From Paenibacillus_D sp047238105 (GTDB lineage: Bacteria > Bacillota > Bacilli > Paenibacillales > Paenibacillaceae): 64,000 nucleotides of DNA. A model generated the notes under the pieces. That model was not told the origin of the DNA, ran no database searches, and saw only the letters and a program-made list of their open reading frames with translations. The translations under genes and the position numbers were made by a program. Each line of letters opens with the position of its first letter. Positions within the stretch are counted from its first letter, which is position 1. This document shows, in pieces, positions 34,221 to 43,200 of the stretch. The stretch lies in NCBI RefSeq assembly GCF_047238105.1, contig NZ_JBDFMD010000001.1, forward strand, positions 2,914,001-2,978,000, in the 5' to 3' direction.

Positions 34221-34733
34221 TCAGTTCCTCACATCCAGCGCTTCATGCAGCGCTTCCGGGGAGTTGTTCCACCATTCTTCATTGTGCTGGGTCAGCAGAT
34301 TCTTCAAGAGGCCCTTCTCCTTGTCGCCGAGTTCGCCAAGGATATACCGGCGCTTCAGCGCATAATCCAGCTTGTTGACGTGATCCGCGAGTATCTTCCA
34401 GCCGCGCCGCGCCTCCTCGTCGATCAACATCTCGCATGCAGTCGCTCCTCCATAGAAAGCGCCCTCCTCGGCACGGTCCACCGCTACCCAGACGATCCAG
34501 CACTGCCGTCCGTTTGGGACATCCTCCTTGTTCACGCTGAACTTGATCCGCTTCTCGATCTTGCTCTTGGCGTGCATCGCGCCCGCATCCATGTACGCCT
34601 CGTCGCCGTCGATGATGACGCAAGCGACCGAATTCAGATCGATAGAGCCCGCGCCGAACCCTCTGTGCTTCTCTCCAGCGATGACGTTAAACGCCAGCTT
34701 CTTTTTTTTCTCCGGACCATTACTCTGCTCCAT
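34221..34733 (-). CDS. ywhD: YwhD family protein
   Basis: A 170-residue cytosolic protein matching Bacillus YwhD, a family of unknown function: KKKLAFNVIAGE, ACVIIDGDEAYMDAGAMHAKSKIEKRIKF, GRQCWIVWVAVDR, ATACEMLIDEEARRG and EWWNNSPEALHEAL. The ATG at 34733 is used because the upstream extension of the frame is Arg-rich and lacks a ribosome site. In Bacillus subtilis ywhD lies next to pbpG-speE-speB; here it is some 23 kb from them, so the cluster has been split. Confidence 0.88.
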   Translation of the reverse strand: MEQSNGPEKKKKLAFNVIAGEKHRGFGAGSIDLNSVACVIIDGDEAYMDAGAMHAKSKIEKRIKFSVNKEDVPNGRQCWIVWVAVDRAEEGAFYGGATACEMLIDEEARRGWKILADHVNKLDYALKRRYILGELGDKEKGLLKNLLTQHNEEWWNNSPEALHEALDVRN

Positions 34734-34941
34734 ATGTCCATCCACTCCCGCTTGTCTATAGTTGGTTGTCCTATCGCAGCGTGCCCGCCCGCCCGGACGG
34801 CGCATCCGTCATTACTCAGATCAGGCACCGGCATGGCCATCTGGCCTCCGGTGCGAATTTAAATTCTATTTTAGCTAATAATCCGCGAAAAGCCAACATA
34901 TACATGCCTTAGAATGCTTGTCAACGGGAGGTATTGGAGCC

Positions 34942-36954
34942 ATGATCCCACGTCATGCCAAGAAAATCGTTTTTGTTGTCCTGTTGGCCTCCTTGCTCGT
35001 ATGGTCCCTGCAGCACGGTTTTGGAGAGGCTTGGCAGTCGCAGTACACGTACGCTTATGCTCCATCATCCAAGGCGGAGCAGAGCACCGCTGAGCCCGGC
35101 CAAAGCCCGTCTGTGGAAGCGGCCGAACCGGAGATCATCCAGATCCCGCCTACACGCGTGCTCAGTCAACGGATCACCGAATATCACATGGATGTGAGAT
35201 TGGACGAGCAGGCGCGTCAGCTGCGGGGCAAGCAGACTGTGACCTGGACCAATCCCGGCAAGCAGCCGGTAGCCGAGATGTACTGGCATCTCTACCCCAA
35301 CGCTTTTGCGTCGCCGGAGTCGACCTTCATGCAGGAGTCCGGAGGCAAGCTGCGGGAGGACAAGGCTACCGATTCCAGCATCGGTTCCATGGAGCTATTG
35401 AGTCTGAAGACCGAGAAAGGCGAGAGCCTGCTGCCCCGCCTGCATTATGTACAACCCGACGATGGCAATACGCATGACCGTACTTTGGCCAAGCTGAAGC
35501 TCCCGGACCCGGTGCTGCCAGGCCAAAGCGTGACGTTGTCCACCGAATTCGTCGTGCAACTGCCGGCCGTCTTCGCCAGAATGGGATACGCCGGCGATTT
35601 CGTCATGGCCGGTCAGTGGTTCCCTAAGCTGGCCAAATATGAAACCTCCGGTACCCGGGGAAGGGATGCCGAAGGCTGGAATCCCCACCAGTACCATGGC
35701 AACTCGGAGTTTTACAGCGATTTTGGCATCTATAACGTACGCATCCAGGTCCCAGCCGATTATAAAGTCGCCGCTACCGGCTTCCCTGCCAAATCCCCTG
35801 TCACTGAGGGCCGAAGCAAGATCTATCAGTTCTACGCCGACGATGTCCATGACTTCGCCTGGGCGGCCTCACCGGACTTCATCTATGCCGAGGAGCCTTA
35901 CTCGACCAGCGGCGTGCCCGGCGTGCGGATCAAGCTGTATCTCGACCCGCTGCATGCCAAGCTGCAGGACCGCTACATGCATGCCGCCAAATCCGCGCTG
36001 GCCAAATATGCCCAGTGGTACGGCGAGTACCCCTACTCTACGCTCTCGATCGTAGTCCCGCCTGCAGGCGGCGGGGGCGCCGGCGGTATGGAGTATCCGA
36101 CGCTCGTCACCGCGTTTGCTGCCGAGACGGACAATCCCGGTTATGAGCTGGAGCGGGTCGTCGTCCATGAGATCGGCCATCAATACTGGTATGGGATGGT
36201 TGCTTCCAGCGAGTTCGAAGAGGCCTGGCTGGACGAAGGATTCACCTCCTATGCGGAGGACAAGGTGATGGAGAGCGAGTATGGCGTACTGCCCAATCTG
36301 CTCGTCGAATCCAGCTACATGACCCACCCCGCGCCGCTCAAGCAGCTGTCCTGGTCGTATCGCGATCATGATCACTATGCCGAAAATGTGTACATGCGGG
36401 CCAAGCTGGTATTGGTCGACATGGAGCAGCGGGTCGGTGCGCAGACGATGCGCAAAATTTTGCGGACTTACTTCCAAAGGTACCGCTTCAAGCACCCTTC
36501 CACCGGCGATTTCCAGCGCGTTGTCGAGCAAGTCACCAGGCAGAGCTGGAAGTCCTATTTTGACCAATACATCTATGGCAAGCAAATGGCCGATTTTGCG
36601 GTTGAATCGATCACTGTACGCGCCGTTAAGGAGGATAAACAGAAGGTGTATGAATCGGTCGTGCTCATCCGCAAGCGGGGCGGCGACTATGATAAAGTGC
36701 CGATCCTGCTCCAATTCCGGGACGGAAAAACGGTCGAGAAGATATGGGACGCGCAGGAGACGCATATACAATATAAAATCACCCATAGCGCTCCGCTGGA
36801 ATGGGCCGCCGTTGATCCCGGCTATACGATCGTTCTCGACAACAACCGGATCAACAATTATATGAAAGCCGAGCTGCCGGGTCGCAGCGGCACCCGTTGG
36901 AATCTCGGCATCGTCAAATTCATCGAGGGGCTGTTCGGCTCCTTGGGCTGGTGA
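34942..36954 (+). CDS. M1 family metallopeptidase, membrane-anchored
   Basis: Zinc aminopeptidase-like protein of 670 residues. A membrane segment at about 8-25 (VFVVLLASLLVWSLQ) anchors it, with the catalytic part outside. An N-terminal beta-domain (about 75-300) precedes the M1 catalytic domain with HEIGH (His409, Glu410, His413) and the third zinc ligand Glu432 in WLDEGF, plus a GGMEYPTLV segment equivalent to the GAMEN exopeptidase motif. The start at 34942 follows GGGAGG. Coupled to the downstream membrane-protein gene (11-bp gap). True substrate is unknown. Confidence 0.92.
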   Translation: MIPRHAKKIVFVVLLASLLVWSLQHGFGEAWQSQYTYAYAPSSKAEQSTAEPGQSPSVEAAEPEIIQIPPTRVLSQRITEYHMDVRLDEQARQLRGKQTVTWTNPGKQPVAEMYWHLYPNAFASPESTFMQESGGKLREDKATDSSIGSMELLSLKTEKGESLLPRLHYVQPDDGNTHDRTLAKLKLPDPVLPGQSVTLSTEFVVQLPAVFARMGYAGDFVMAGQWFPKLAKYETSGTRGRDAEGWNPHQYHGNSEFYSDFGIYNVRIQVPADYKVAATGFPAKSPVTEGRSKIYQFYADDVHDFAWAASPDFIYAEEPYSTSGVPGVRIKLYLDPLHAKLQDRYMHAAKSALAKYAQWYGEYPYSTLSIVVPPAGGGGAGGMEYPTLVTAFAAETDNPGYELERVVVHEIGHQYWYGMVASSEFEEAWLDEGFTSYAEDKVMESEYGVLPNLLVESSYMTHPAPLKQLSWSYRDHDHYAENVYMRAKLVLVDMEQRVGAQTMRKILRTYFQRYRFKHPSTGDFQRVVEQVTRQSWKSYFDQYIYGKQMADFAVESITVRAVKEDKQKVYESVVLIRKRGGDYDKVPILLQFRDGKTVEKIWDAQETHIQYKITHSAPLEWAAVDPGYTIVLDNNRINNYMKAELPGRSGTRWNLGIVKFIEGLFGSLGW

Positions 36955-36965
36955 GGAGGCAGAAC

Positions 36966-37781
36966 ATGAAAGAACATATCCGACAAGGCTGGCGTCTGGC
37001 CGTCAAGCATTTTTATATCGTTATCTTCCTGTTCCTGTACCAGCTGCTGTGGGGCTTCGGACTCTATCGTTATGTCGAAGCCACCTTCATCCCGCTGCTC
37101 AAGCGTTATCCCGATACGCTCCCATCCGAGCAGGCAGTAAAAGTTTTCTTGATGGAAGCGCAGTTCCAGCTGCTCAAGACCGATCTGATCCAGCCCTATC
37201 TCCTCACCTTCGGCATCCTGATCCTGCTCCGCATGCTGCTTACGCCGCTGATTCAGAGCGGCTTGCTCTACTCCTTGACCCACGCCACCGAGGAGAGCGG
37301 CACCCGGTTCTTCCAAGGCATCCGGACCTGCTGGAAGAAGATTACACTGCTCTACTGGATCAAGTCCATACTCACCCTTGCTCCTGCCTGGTGGCTGCTG
37401 CCTGCCGGATTGCAGCTGCTGCTCTCCAGCAGTTCGCTGACGGAAGCCGCTACGGCCGCAGCGCCTTACGCAGCCGGCTGGCTGCTCTGGGGCTTGCTGC
37501 TGCATCTGCTCTTTCTCTCGATGCAGTTTGGGGTCGCCTCCGGGTCAGGAGTACTGGGCAGCACCTTGCATTCCGTCCGCGCCTTCCTGCCGCTCGCTAT
37601 GATCACGGTGATCATGTGGGGGATCGGGGCGGGGATCGGACTGGCGGCCTCTTCAGTCTCGCTTATATGGGCCGGCCTGCTTGCCTTGATCTTCCACCAG
37701 ACCTACTATCTGATCCGCTCCATGATCAGGGTCTGGACACTCGCATCGCAATACAAGCTCTGGCAGTCCAAGCAGAGCTGA
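36966..37781 (+). CDS. Multi-spanning membrane protein
   Basis: A 271-residue hydrophobic protein with about six membrane segments (for example FYIVIFLFLYQLLWGFGLY, LLTFGILILLRMLL, WLLWGLLLHLLFLSM, AMITVIMWGIGAGIGLAA). It reads like a small integral-membrane protein of the YesL/glycerophosphoryl-diester-type "membrane domain" group, but I cannot name the family. AGGAGG precedes the ATG. It follows the M1 peptidase in an operon and ends at a good terminator. A role as partner of the peptidase is inferred only. Confidence 0.82.
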   Translation: MKEHIRQGWRLAVKHFYIVIFLFLYQLLWGFGLYRYVEATFIPLLKRYPDTLPSEQAVKVFLMEAQFQLLKTDLIQPYLLTFGILILLRMLLTPLIQSGLLYSLTHATEESGTRFFQGIRTCWKKITLLYWIKSILTLAPAWWLLPAGLQLLLSSSSLTEAATAAAPYAAGWLLWGLLLHLLFLSMQFGVASGSGVLGSTLHSVRAFLPLAMITVIMWGIGAGIGLAASSVSLIWAGLLALIFHQTYYLIRSMIRVWTLASQYKLWQSKQS

Positions 37782-37789
37782 TCGTACCC

Positions 37790-37823
37790 ATCGCCTCTCT
37801 GCTCCGGCAGAAGGCGATTTTTT
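37790..37823 (+). terminator. Terminator of the M1 peptidase operon
   Basis: ATCGCCT with AGGCGAT arms and TTTTTT, directly after the membrane protein gene. Confidence 0.85.
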
Positions 37824-37961
37824 GCTATGTCTTTTTAATTTTGCATGCCACGATCACACAAAAACTGCCAATTAAGGCTTAGGAAATCGCTTTCAATTGT
37901 GAACATTATGTGACAAAAGCAGGAAAACTAAAAAAAGCCTCGAAATGAATGTCGATGTATT

Positions 37962-38105
37962 ACATAGAAAGCCGAGTTCCTGACATCAGGAAACGGGGGA
38001 CCCATTCCGGGTGAATTGATCCCCGGCCGCCTGCTACGCAGGCTGACCGGAGGAACCATAGGGAGCCTTCAACCGAACCCTCAGCTAACCTCGTAGGCAC
38101 GGAAG
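37962..38105 (+). ncRNA. c-di-AMP riboswitch (ydaO-yuaA class)
   Basis: The conserved blocks of this class are present in order: GCCGAGTTCCTG, GGGGGACCCATT, GGGTGAATTGATCCCC, a variable stem (GCCTGCTACGCAGGC), then AGGGAGCCTTCAACCGAA and CTCAGCTAACCTCGTAGGC. It lies directly before an NlpC/P60 cell-wall hydrolase gene, a common target of the class. Binding of cyclic di-AMP normally switches expression off. Only about ten bases separate the aptamer end from AAGGAG, and the bases AGCT..CCT could pair with the AAGGAGCT region, so a terminator or ribosome-site block overlapping the start is plausible. Confidence 0.93.
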
Positions 38106-38116
38106 GAGCTTTTTGC

Positions 38117-38560
38117 TTGAGAAAAGTGTTGACCTCATTGGCGGCTCTTGTCTTGATCATGAGTTTGACAGCAGGAGCCGTATCCGCGTCTTCCTTCGCC
38201 AAGATGGAGGATGTGATCGCCGGGTTGATCGGCACGCCGTACAAGTACGCTGGCAACACCACGAGCGGCTTCGACTGCTCCGGCTTTACCGCGTACGTGT
38301 TCAAGCAATTCGATATCAGCCTGCCCCGCACCTCGGGCGGTCAGGCGCAGCATGGCGAAGGTGTCGAGCGCGACGAGCTCCAGCCTGGAGATATCGTCTA
38401 CTTCAACACCAGCGGCAAGGGCGTATCCCATGTCGGCATCGTCGTAGACGACGACAAGTTCGCTCACGCCTCCTCGAGCAAAGGCGTCATCATCAGCAAG
38501 CTGAGCGAAGCCTACTGGGATACGCGCTACATGGGCGCGCGCCGCGTAGCTGGGCTCTAG
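38117..38560 (+). CDS. Secreted NlpC/P60 cell-wall endopeptidase
   Basis: Cuts peptide stems of peptidoglycan outside the cell. The 147-residue protein has a signal peptide (RKVLTSLAALVLIMSLTAGAVSAS) and one NlpC/P60 domain with catalytic Cys54 in GFDCSGFTAYVF, His105 in VSHVGIVV and a later His in KFAHASSS. No cell-wall-binding domain is present. The start is TTG at 38117, eight bases after AAGGAG. The preceding c-di-AMP riboswitch ties its expression to the second messenger that monitors osmotic and wall stress. Confidence 0.94.
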   Translation: MRKVLTSLAALVLIMSLTAGAVSASSFAKMEDVIAGLIGTPYKYAGNTTSGFDCSGFTAYVFKQFDISLPRTSGGQAQHGEGVERDELQPGDIVYFNTSGKGVSHVGIVVDDDKFAHASSSKGVIISKLSEAYWDTRYMGARRVAGL

Positions 38561-38666
38561 TCCAGTACAAACGATTAACCATGCCAAGTCGGGGTGTGAT
38601 CTCATCAATCCGACTTGCACTGCGGATCACAGGCCAGGCTCGGCCCTAGACCCGCACCCATCTCCC

Positions 38667-38701
38667 AGCAGCTGTTTGCTTCCGCAGACGGCTGCTTTTT
38701 T
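38667..38701 (+). terminator. Terminator after the NlpC/P60 gene
   Basis: AGCAGCTGTTTGC with GCAGACGGCTGCT arms around TTCC, then TTTTTT. About 105 bp after the stop; another hairpin (AAGTCGG/CCGACTT) lies between. Confidence 0.85.
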
Positions 38702-38853
38702 GTACGCAGATGAGCGCCGCAGGGTCACCTTCCCGGTGTTTACGAATCCGCCGGCTGGTGTATTGGCTTATACTTGTATCTATCATTTGGGAAGCTGTTC
38801 TGCCGAACAACTTATGTCGGTTTATACGACCCCCGCTCGAGGAGGTTTCATCA

Positions 38854-40203
38854 TTGTACTTGTTTATCCACCGCAAAGATCTGCGTATCCGGGATATGCG
38901 GGCGTTCGACGCCCTGAAGAAACGGGACATGCCCGGCATCCATCTGCTGATCTTCGACCCCCGACTGCTCGGGGACGGCCGGATGGATGCCCACAGCGGG
39001 CGGCGATTCCTCCGCGAGGCGGCCCGGCTGGAGGCGCAGTATCGCACAGCGGGCCGCACGCTCCATCTGCTGTACGGGGCTCCCTGGGAGGTCATAGACG
39101 CCCTCCTGGAGGCGCATCCCATCAAGGGCATCGTCGCCCACAACGACTACACGCCCTATGCAAACTCGCGTGATGAGCGGATCCAGGAGATCGCGGACCG
39201 CCGCAGCGTACCCTGGGTGCTGATCGACGACCTGCCGCTGGCCGATCCCGAAGACTTTCATAGCTATACGGGGCGAAGCGAGCCTTACAAGGTCTTCACC
39301 CCTTTCTATAATAAATGGCGCTCGTATATGCAGCAGTATGCCAGCCCACAGGCTTCGGCCGAGCTGACGGACCTTGACACGGTGGATGAGCTGACAGGCG
39401 ATGGGTGGGATTCCTTCTCTCTGCCCTCTGAGCTGCGGCAACAGCTGCAGGAACAGCGGGATGAAGCCGAAGATGCCTGGTCGCAGCTGGCGGAATTCGC
39501 AGAGGGCGAAGGTCTCGGCAGCTATGCCTCGCGGCGCGACCGATACGCCAGAGAGGACAGCACCAGCGGGATCGCCCGGTATCTGAACAGCGGCGCCCTG
39601 TCCGCCCGTGCCGCGTATGCGGCGGCATCGGACAAGGACGAAGGCGAGACATGGGTGCGGCAGCTGGCATGGCGCGACTTCTATCTCTACCAGGCTATTT
39701 TTAACGAAGATTTCTTCCGCTACGAATCCCGCTACGACCTCTCTGCCCTATCCGATCATCATTATCAGGCATGGGAGGAAGCGCGTACCGGCATCCCGAT
39801 TATCGACGCTTCGATGACAGAACTGAACGAGACGGGCGAGATGCACAACCGGTTGCGGATGATCAACGCCATGTTTCTGACCAAAAACCTCCTCTGTCCG
39901 TTCACGCTCGGAGAGCAGTATTTCCGCCGCCAGCTCACGGATTACGACAACTGTCAGAACCGCGGCGGCTGGCTCTGGAGCTCTTCGCTCGGCTACGATG
40001 CGGCGCCTTACTTCCGCATCATGAATCCTGCCAGCCAGTCGCTCAAGCATGATCCGGACGGCGCCTACATCCGCCGCTGGCTGCCTCATCTCGCCGATCT
40101 TGATGACAAGGCAATCCACCGTCCGCAGCCGGATGCGATCGTCGATCTGAAGACCTCCCGGGCCCGCGCCATCGAAGTCTACAAGGAGATCCTTCGCTCC
40201 TGA
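38854..40203 (+). CDS. Deoxyribodipyrimidine photolyase (cryptochrome/photolyase family)
   Basis: Blue-light repair enzyme for cyclobutane pyrimidine dimers, in the cytosol. The 449-residue protein has the N-terminal antenna domain (about 1-130; LFIHRKDLRIRDMRAFDAL) and the C-terminal FAD-binding domain (about 185-445; RYLNSGALSARAAY, WVRQLAWRDFYLYQAIF, GIPIIDASMTELNETGEMHNRLRMINAMFLTK, NRGGWLWSSSLGYDAAPYFRIMNP). These match class I photolyase motifs. The start is TTG at 38854, eight bases after GAGGAGG; the upstream in-frame ATG has no such site. Stands alone. Confidence 0.93.
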   Translation: MYLFIHRKDLRIRDMRAFDALKKRDMPGIHLLIFDPRLLGDGRMDAHSGRRFLREAARLEAQYRTAGRTLHLLYGAPWEVIDALLEAHPIKGIVAHNDYTPYANSRDERIQEIADRRSVPWVLIDDLPLADPEDFHSYTGRSEPYKVFTPFYNKWRSYMQQYASPQASAELTDLDTVDELTGDGWDSFSLPSELRQQLQEQRDEAEDAWSQLAEFAEGEGLGSYASRRDRYAREDSTSGIARYLNSGALSARAAYAAASDKDEGETWVRQLAWRDFYLYQAIFNEDFFRYESRYDLSALSDHHYQAWEEARTGIPIIDASMTELNETGEMHNRLRMINAMFLTKNLLCPFTLGEQYFRRQLTDYDNCQNRGGWLWSSSLGYDAAPYFRIMNPASQSLKHDPDGAYIRRWLPHLADLDDKAIHRPQPDAIVDLKTSRARAIEVYKEILRS

Positions 40204-40271
40204 TCCGGGTTTGACGAACCCCGCCTGGCGGCTACAATGAGTATATAGCTATCAACAAAGGAGGCCTCGCC

Positions 40272-43200
40272 ATGGCATCTTCATCACATGAAGCGCACCT
40301 GCTCTTCCATCCTGTGCTAGCAGACTGGTTCGCCGCTGCCTTCGGGCAGCCGACAGCCGTGCAAGTCGACGCCTGGCGGGCGATCCGCTCCGGAGCGGAT
40401 ACGCTGATCGCCGCCCCCACCGGCTCCGGCAAGACGCTCGCTGCCCTGCTGCCCTGTCTCGACCGGATCGTCCGGGCCAAGCTGGCCGGGGGTGGCGCCC
40501 CGCGAGGTGTCCGTGTCGTCTACATCACGCCGCTCAAGGCGCTCAACAACGATATTCATCATCATATCGAATCGTTCGTGACAGAGATCGATGCCGCCGC
40601 TGTCGCCAGCGGCGGCTCGTGGCCCGGCCTGCGCAGCGCGGTGAGGACAGGCGACACCAAGAGCAGCCAGCGCGCCGCCATGCTGCGGCAGCCACCAGAC
40701 GTGCTGGTGACGACCCCAGAGTCGCTCTACATCCTGCTCACATCGGAGAAAGGCCGGCAGATGCTGGCACCTGTGGAGCAGGTGATCGTCGATGAGATCC
40801 ACGATCTGGCCTCCGACAAACGGGGCTCCCATCTCTCGCTGACGCTGGAGCGGCTCGTCCATGCCTGCGGCCGTCCGATCCAGCGGATCGGCGTCTCGGC
40901 TACCCAGCGTCCGCTCTGGCGGGTCGCGCAGTTCCTCGGCGGCTGGGAGCCGGACGGGGAAGCAGCAGGAGGAGCAGCCTTGATGGATAGCAGCTCGGAC
41001 GAGAGTGAGACATTCCGGCACCCGCTCGGGTACCGCCCCCGCCCTGTGACGATCATCGAGAGTCCGATGGAGAAGCGGCTCGATGTCCAGGTGACGATGC
41101 CCGATCAAGGGCTGCCGATGACGACCCGCGAGTCCGTGTGGTTCCCCCTGATGGACCGGATCCTCCAGCTGATGGAGGGCTGCCGCTCGGTGCTCATCTT
41201 CACGGTGAGCCGCAGGCTGTGCGAGCGCTTGACCCTGCGCCTCAATGACTATGTCGGCTATGAGATGGCCAAGTCCCACCACGGCAGCCTCGCCCGCGAA
41301 CGCCGGCTGGAGGTCGAGCAGCAGCTCAAGAACGGCGAGCTCCGTGCGCTGATCGCAACCTCTTCGCTGGAGCTCGGCATCGACGTCGGACATATCGATC
41401 TCGTTATCCAGATCGATTCGCCGCTCAGCGCCGCTGCCGGCATCCAGCGGATCGGCAGAGCCGGCCATCAGGTAGGTGCGCCGAGCCGCGGCTATCTGCT
41501 GGCCCGCCACCCGGGCGGCCTGCCGGAGGTCGCCGTCCTCTCGCGGATGATCCGCGAGCGGGATATCGAAGCGATCACGATCCCCCGCGACCCGATCGAC
41601 GTACTGTCCCAGCAATGCGTCGCGATGGCTGCGATGGACGACTGGACCTTGACCGCTCTGCACCGCCTGATCGTCCGCAGCGACAGCTTCCGCAGTCTGC
41701 CTCAGCCCCGGCTGGAGGCGATGCTGCAGGTGCTCTCCGGCTTCTATCCCTTCGCCCGGCCGCTCCTCCAGTGGGACAAGGGACAGGATCGTCTGACGAA
41801 GCTCCGCAGCACGGCGATGGCCGCCCTCACCGGCGCCGGCACGATCCCTCAGAGCTCCGGGTACCCGGTCCACCACGCCGATAGCCGGGCACATCTGGGT
41901 GAGCTGGACGAAGAGTTCGTCCACGAGAGCCGTGTCGGCGACGTCTTCCAGCTCGGCACGAGCTCCTGGATGATCCGCGAGATCCGCCAGGACCGCGTGT
42001 ATGTGGCCGAGACGGCCAATGCCTTCAGCGAGATCCCTTTCTGGCGCAATGAAGCGGGTGGCCGTTCCTACGAGCTAGGCGAGGCGCTCGGCCGCTTCCT
42101 GGCTGAGCTCTTGGAGCGCCTTGAGCGGGATCCTGCAGACGCAGGCATGCCTGAGCAGGTCATGAACTGGCTGTCCGACGATTATGGCATGGATGGGCGG
42201 TCCGGCGACCGGCTGATCGAGCTCATCCGTTCCCAAGCCGCCGTGACGCCGCTGCCCACCGACACCTGTCTCGTCATCGAGCGTTATCAGGACCTGCAGG
42301 GCAAGACGCATGTCATCCTGCACAATCATTGGGGCCGAAGGGTCAACCGCACCTGGCAGCTGGCGCTGGAGCGACAGATGCAGCAAGTGCTCCCCTACCG
42401 GATCTACGGCAATGCCAAGGACAGCGGCATCGAGTTTGTCCTGCCCGAGTGGGACAGCTCCTGGCTGGAGCTGTTCTGGCAGGTGACGCCGGACAGCCTG
42501 GAAGAGCTGCTGCTGACGGCGATTCCGGGATCGCCGCTGCTCGCCATCGCCTTCCGGCGGATCGCCGAGACGTCGCTGCTGCTCTCCCGCAGCTTCAAGC
42601 GCACCCCGATGTGGCAAAAAAGGCTGCGCAGCGAGGAGCTGCTGAAGGAATCGCTGCCTTACGCCGAGCAGTTCCCCTATCTGCAGGAAGCGATGCAGGA
42701 GTGTCTGCATGTTTACCTGGATCTCGATACCCTCAAGCAGCAGCTCGAGCGGATCCAGAGCGGTGAGATTGCCGTGGAGATCTGCGAGACCCGCCGTCCC
42801 TCGCCGTTGGCCGCCCGCTTCGTCGAGGACTATGCCAGCATGCAGCTGTACGAGGGCGAGGGGCTGGATCCGGCTGTACAGCTGCAGCTGATGCAGGTCA
42901 GCAAGGAATGGGCCGGGCGGCTGTTCGGGCAGGAGACGCTGCAGCAGGCGCTCGACCCCGAGGTGATCGAGCGCGAGCGGCAGCGGCTGGCCGAGCCGGC
43001 TCAGACTCCGCGCGACGCAGGCGAGCTGCTGGGCCTCCTCAAGCGGCGCGGCGACGCTTCCCTGAGCGAGCTCCAGCGGCTGGCAGGCGCGGAGACAGCA
43101 GGCTGGCTCCAGGAGCTGGAGCGTTCGCGGCTTGCCCTGCGCCGGGCCTTCGGCGCAGAGGAACGCTGGGTATGCGCCGACGAGCAGGAGCTCTATGAGC

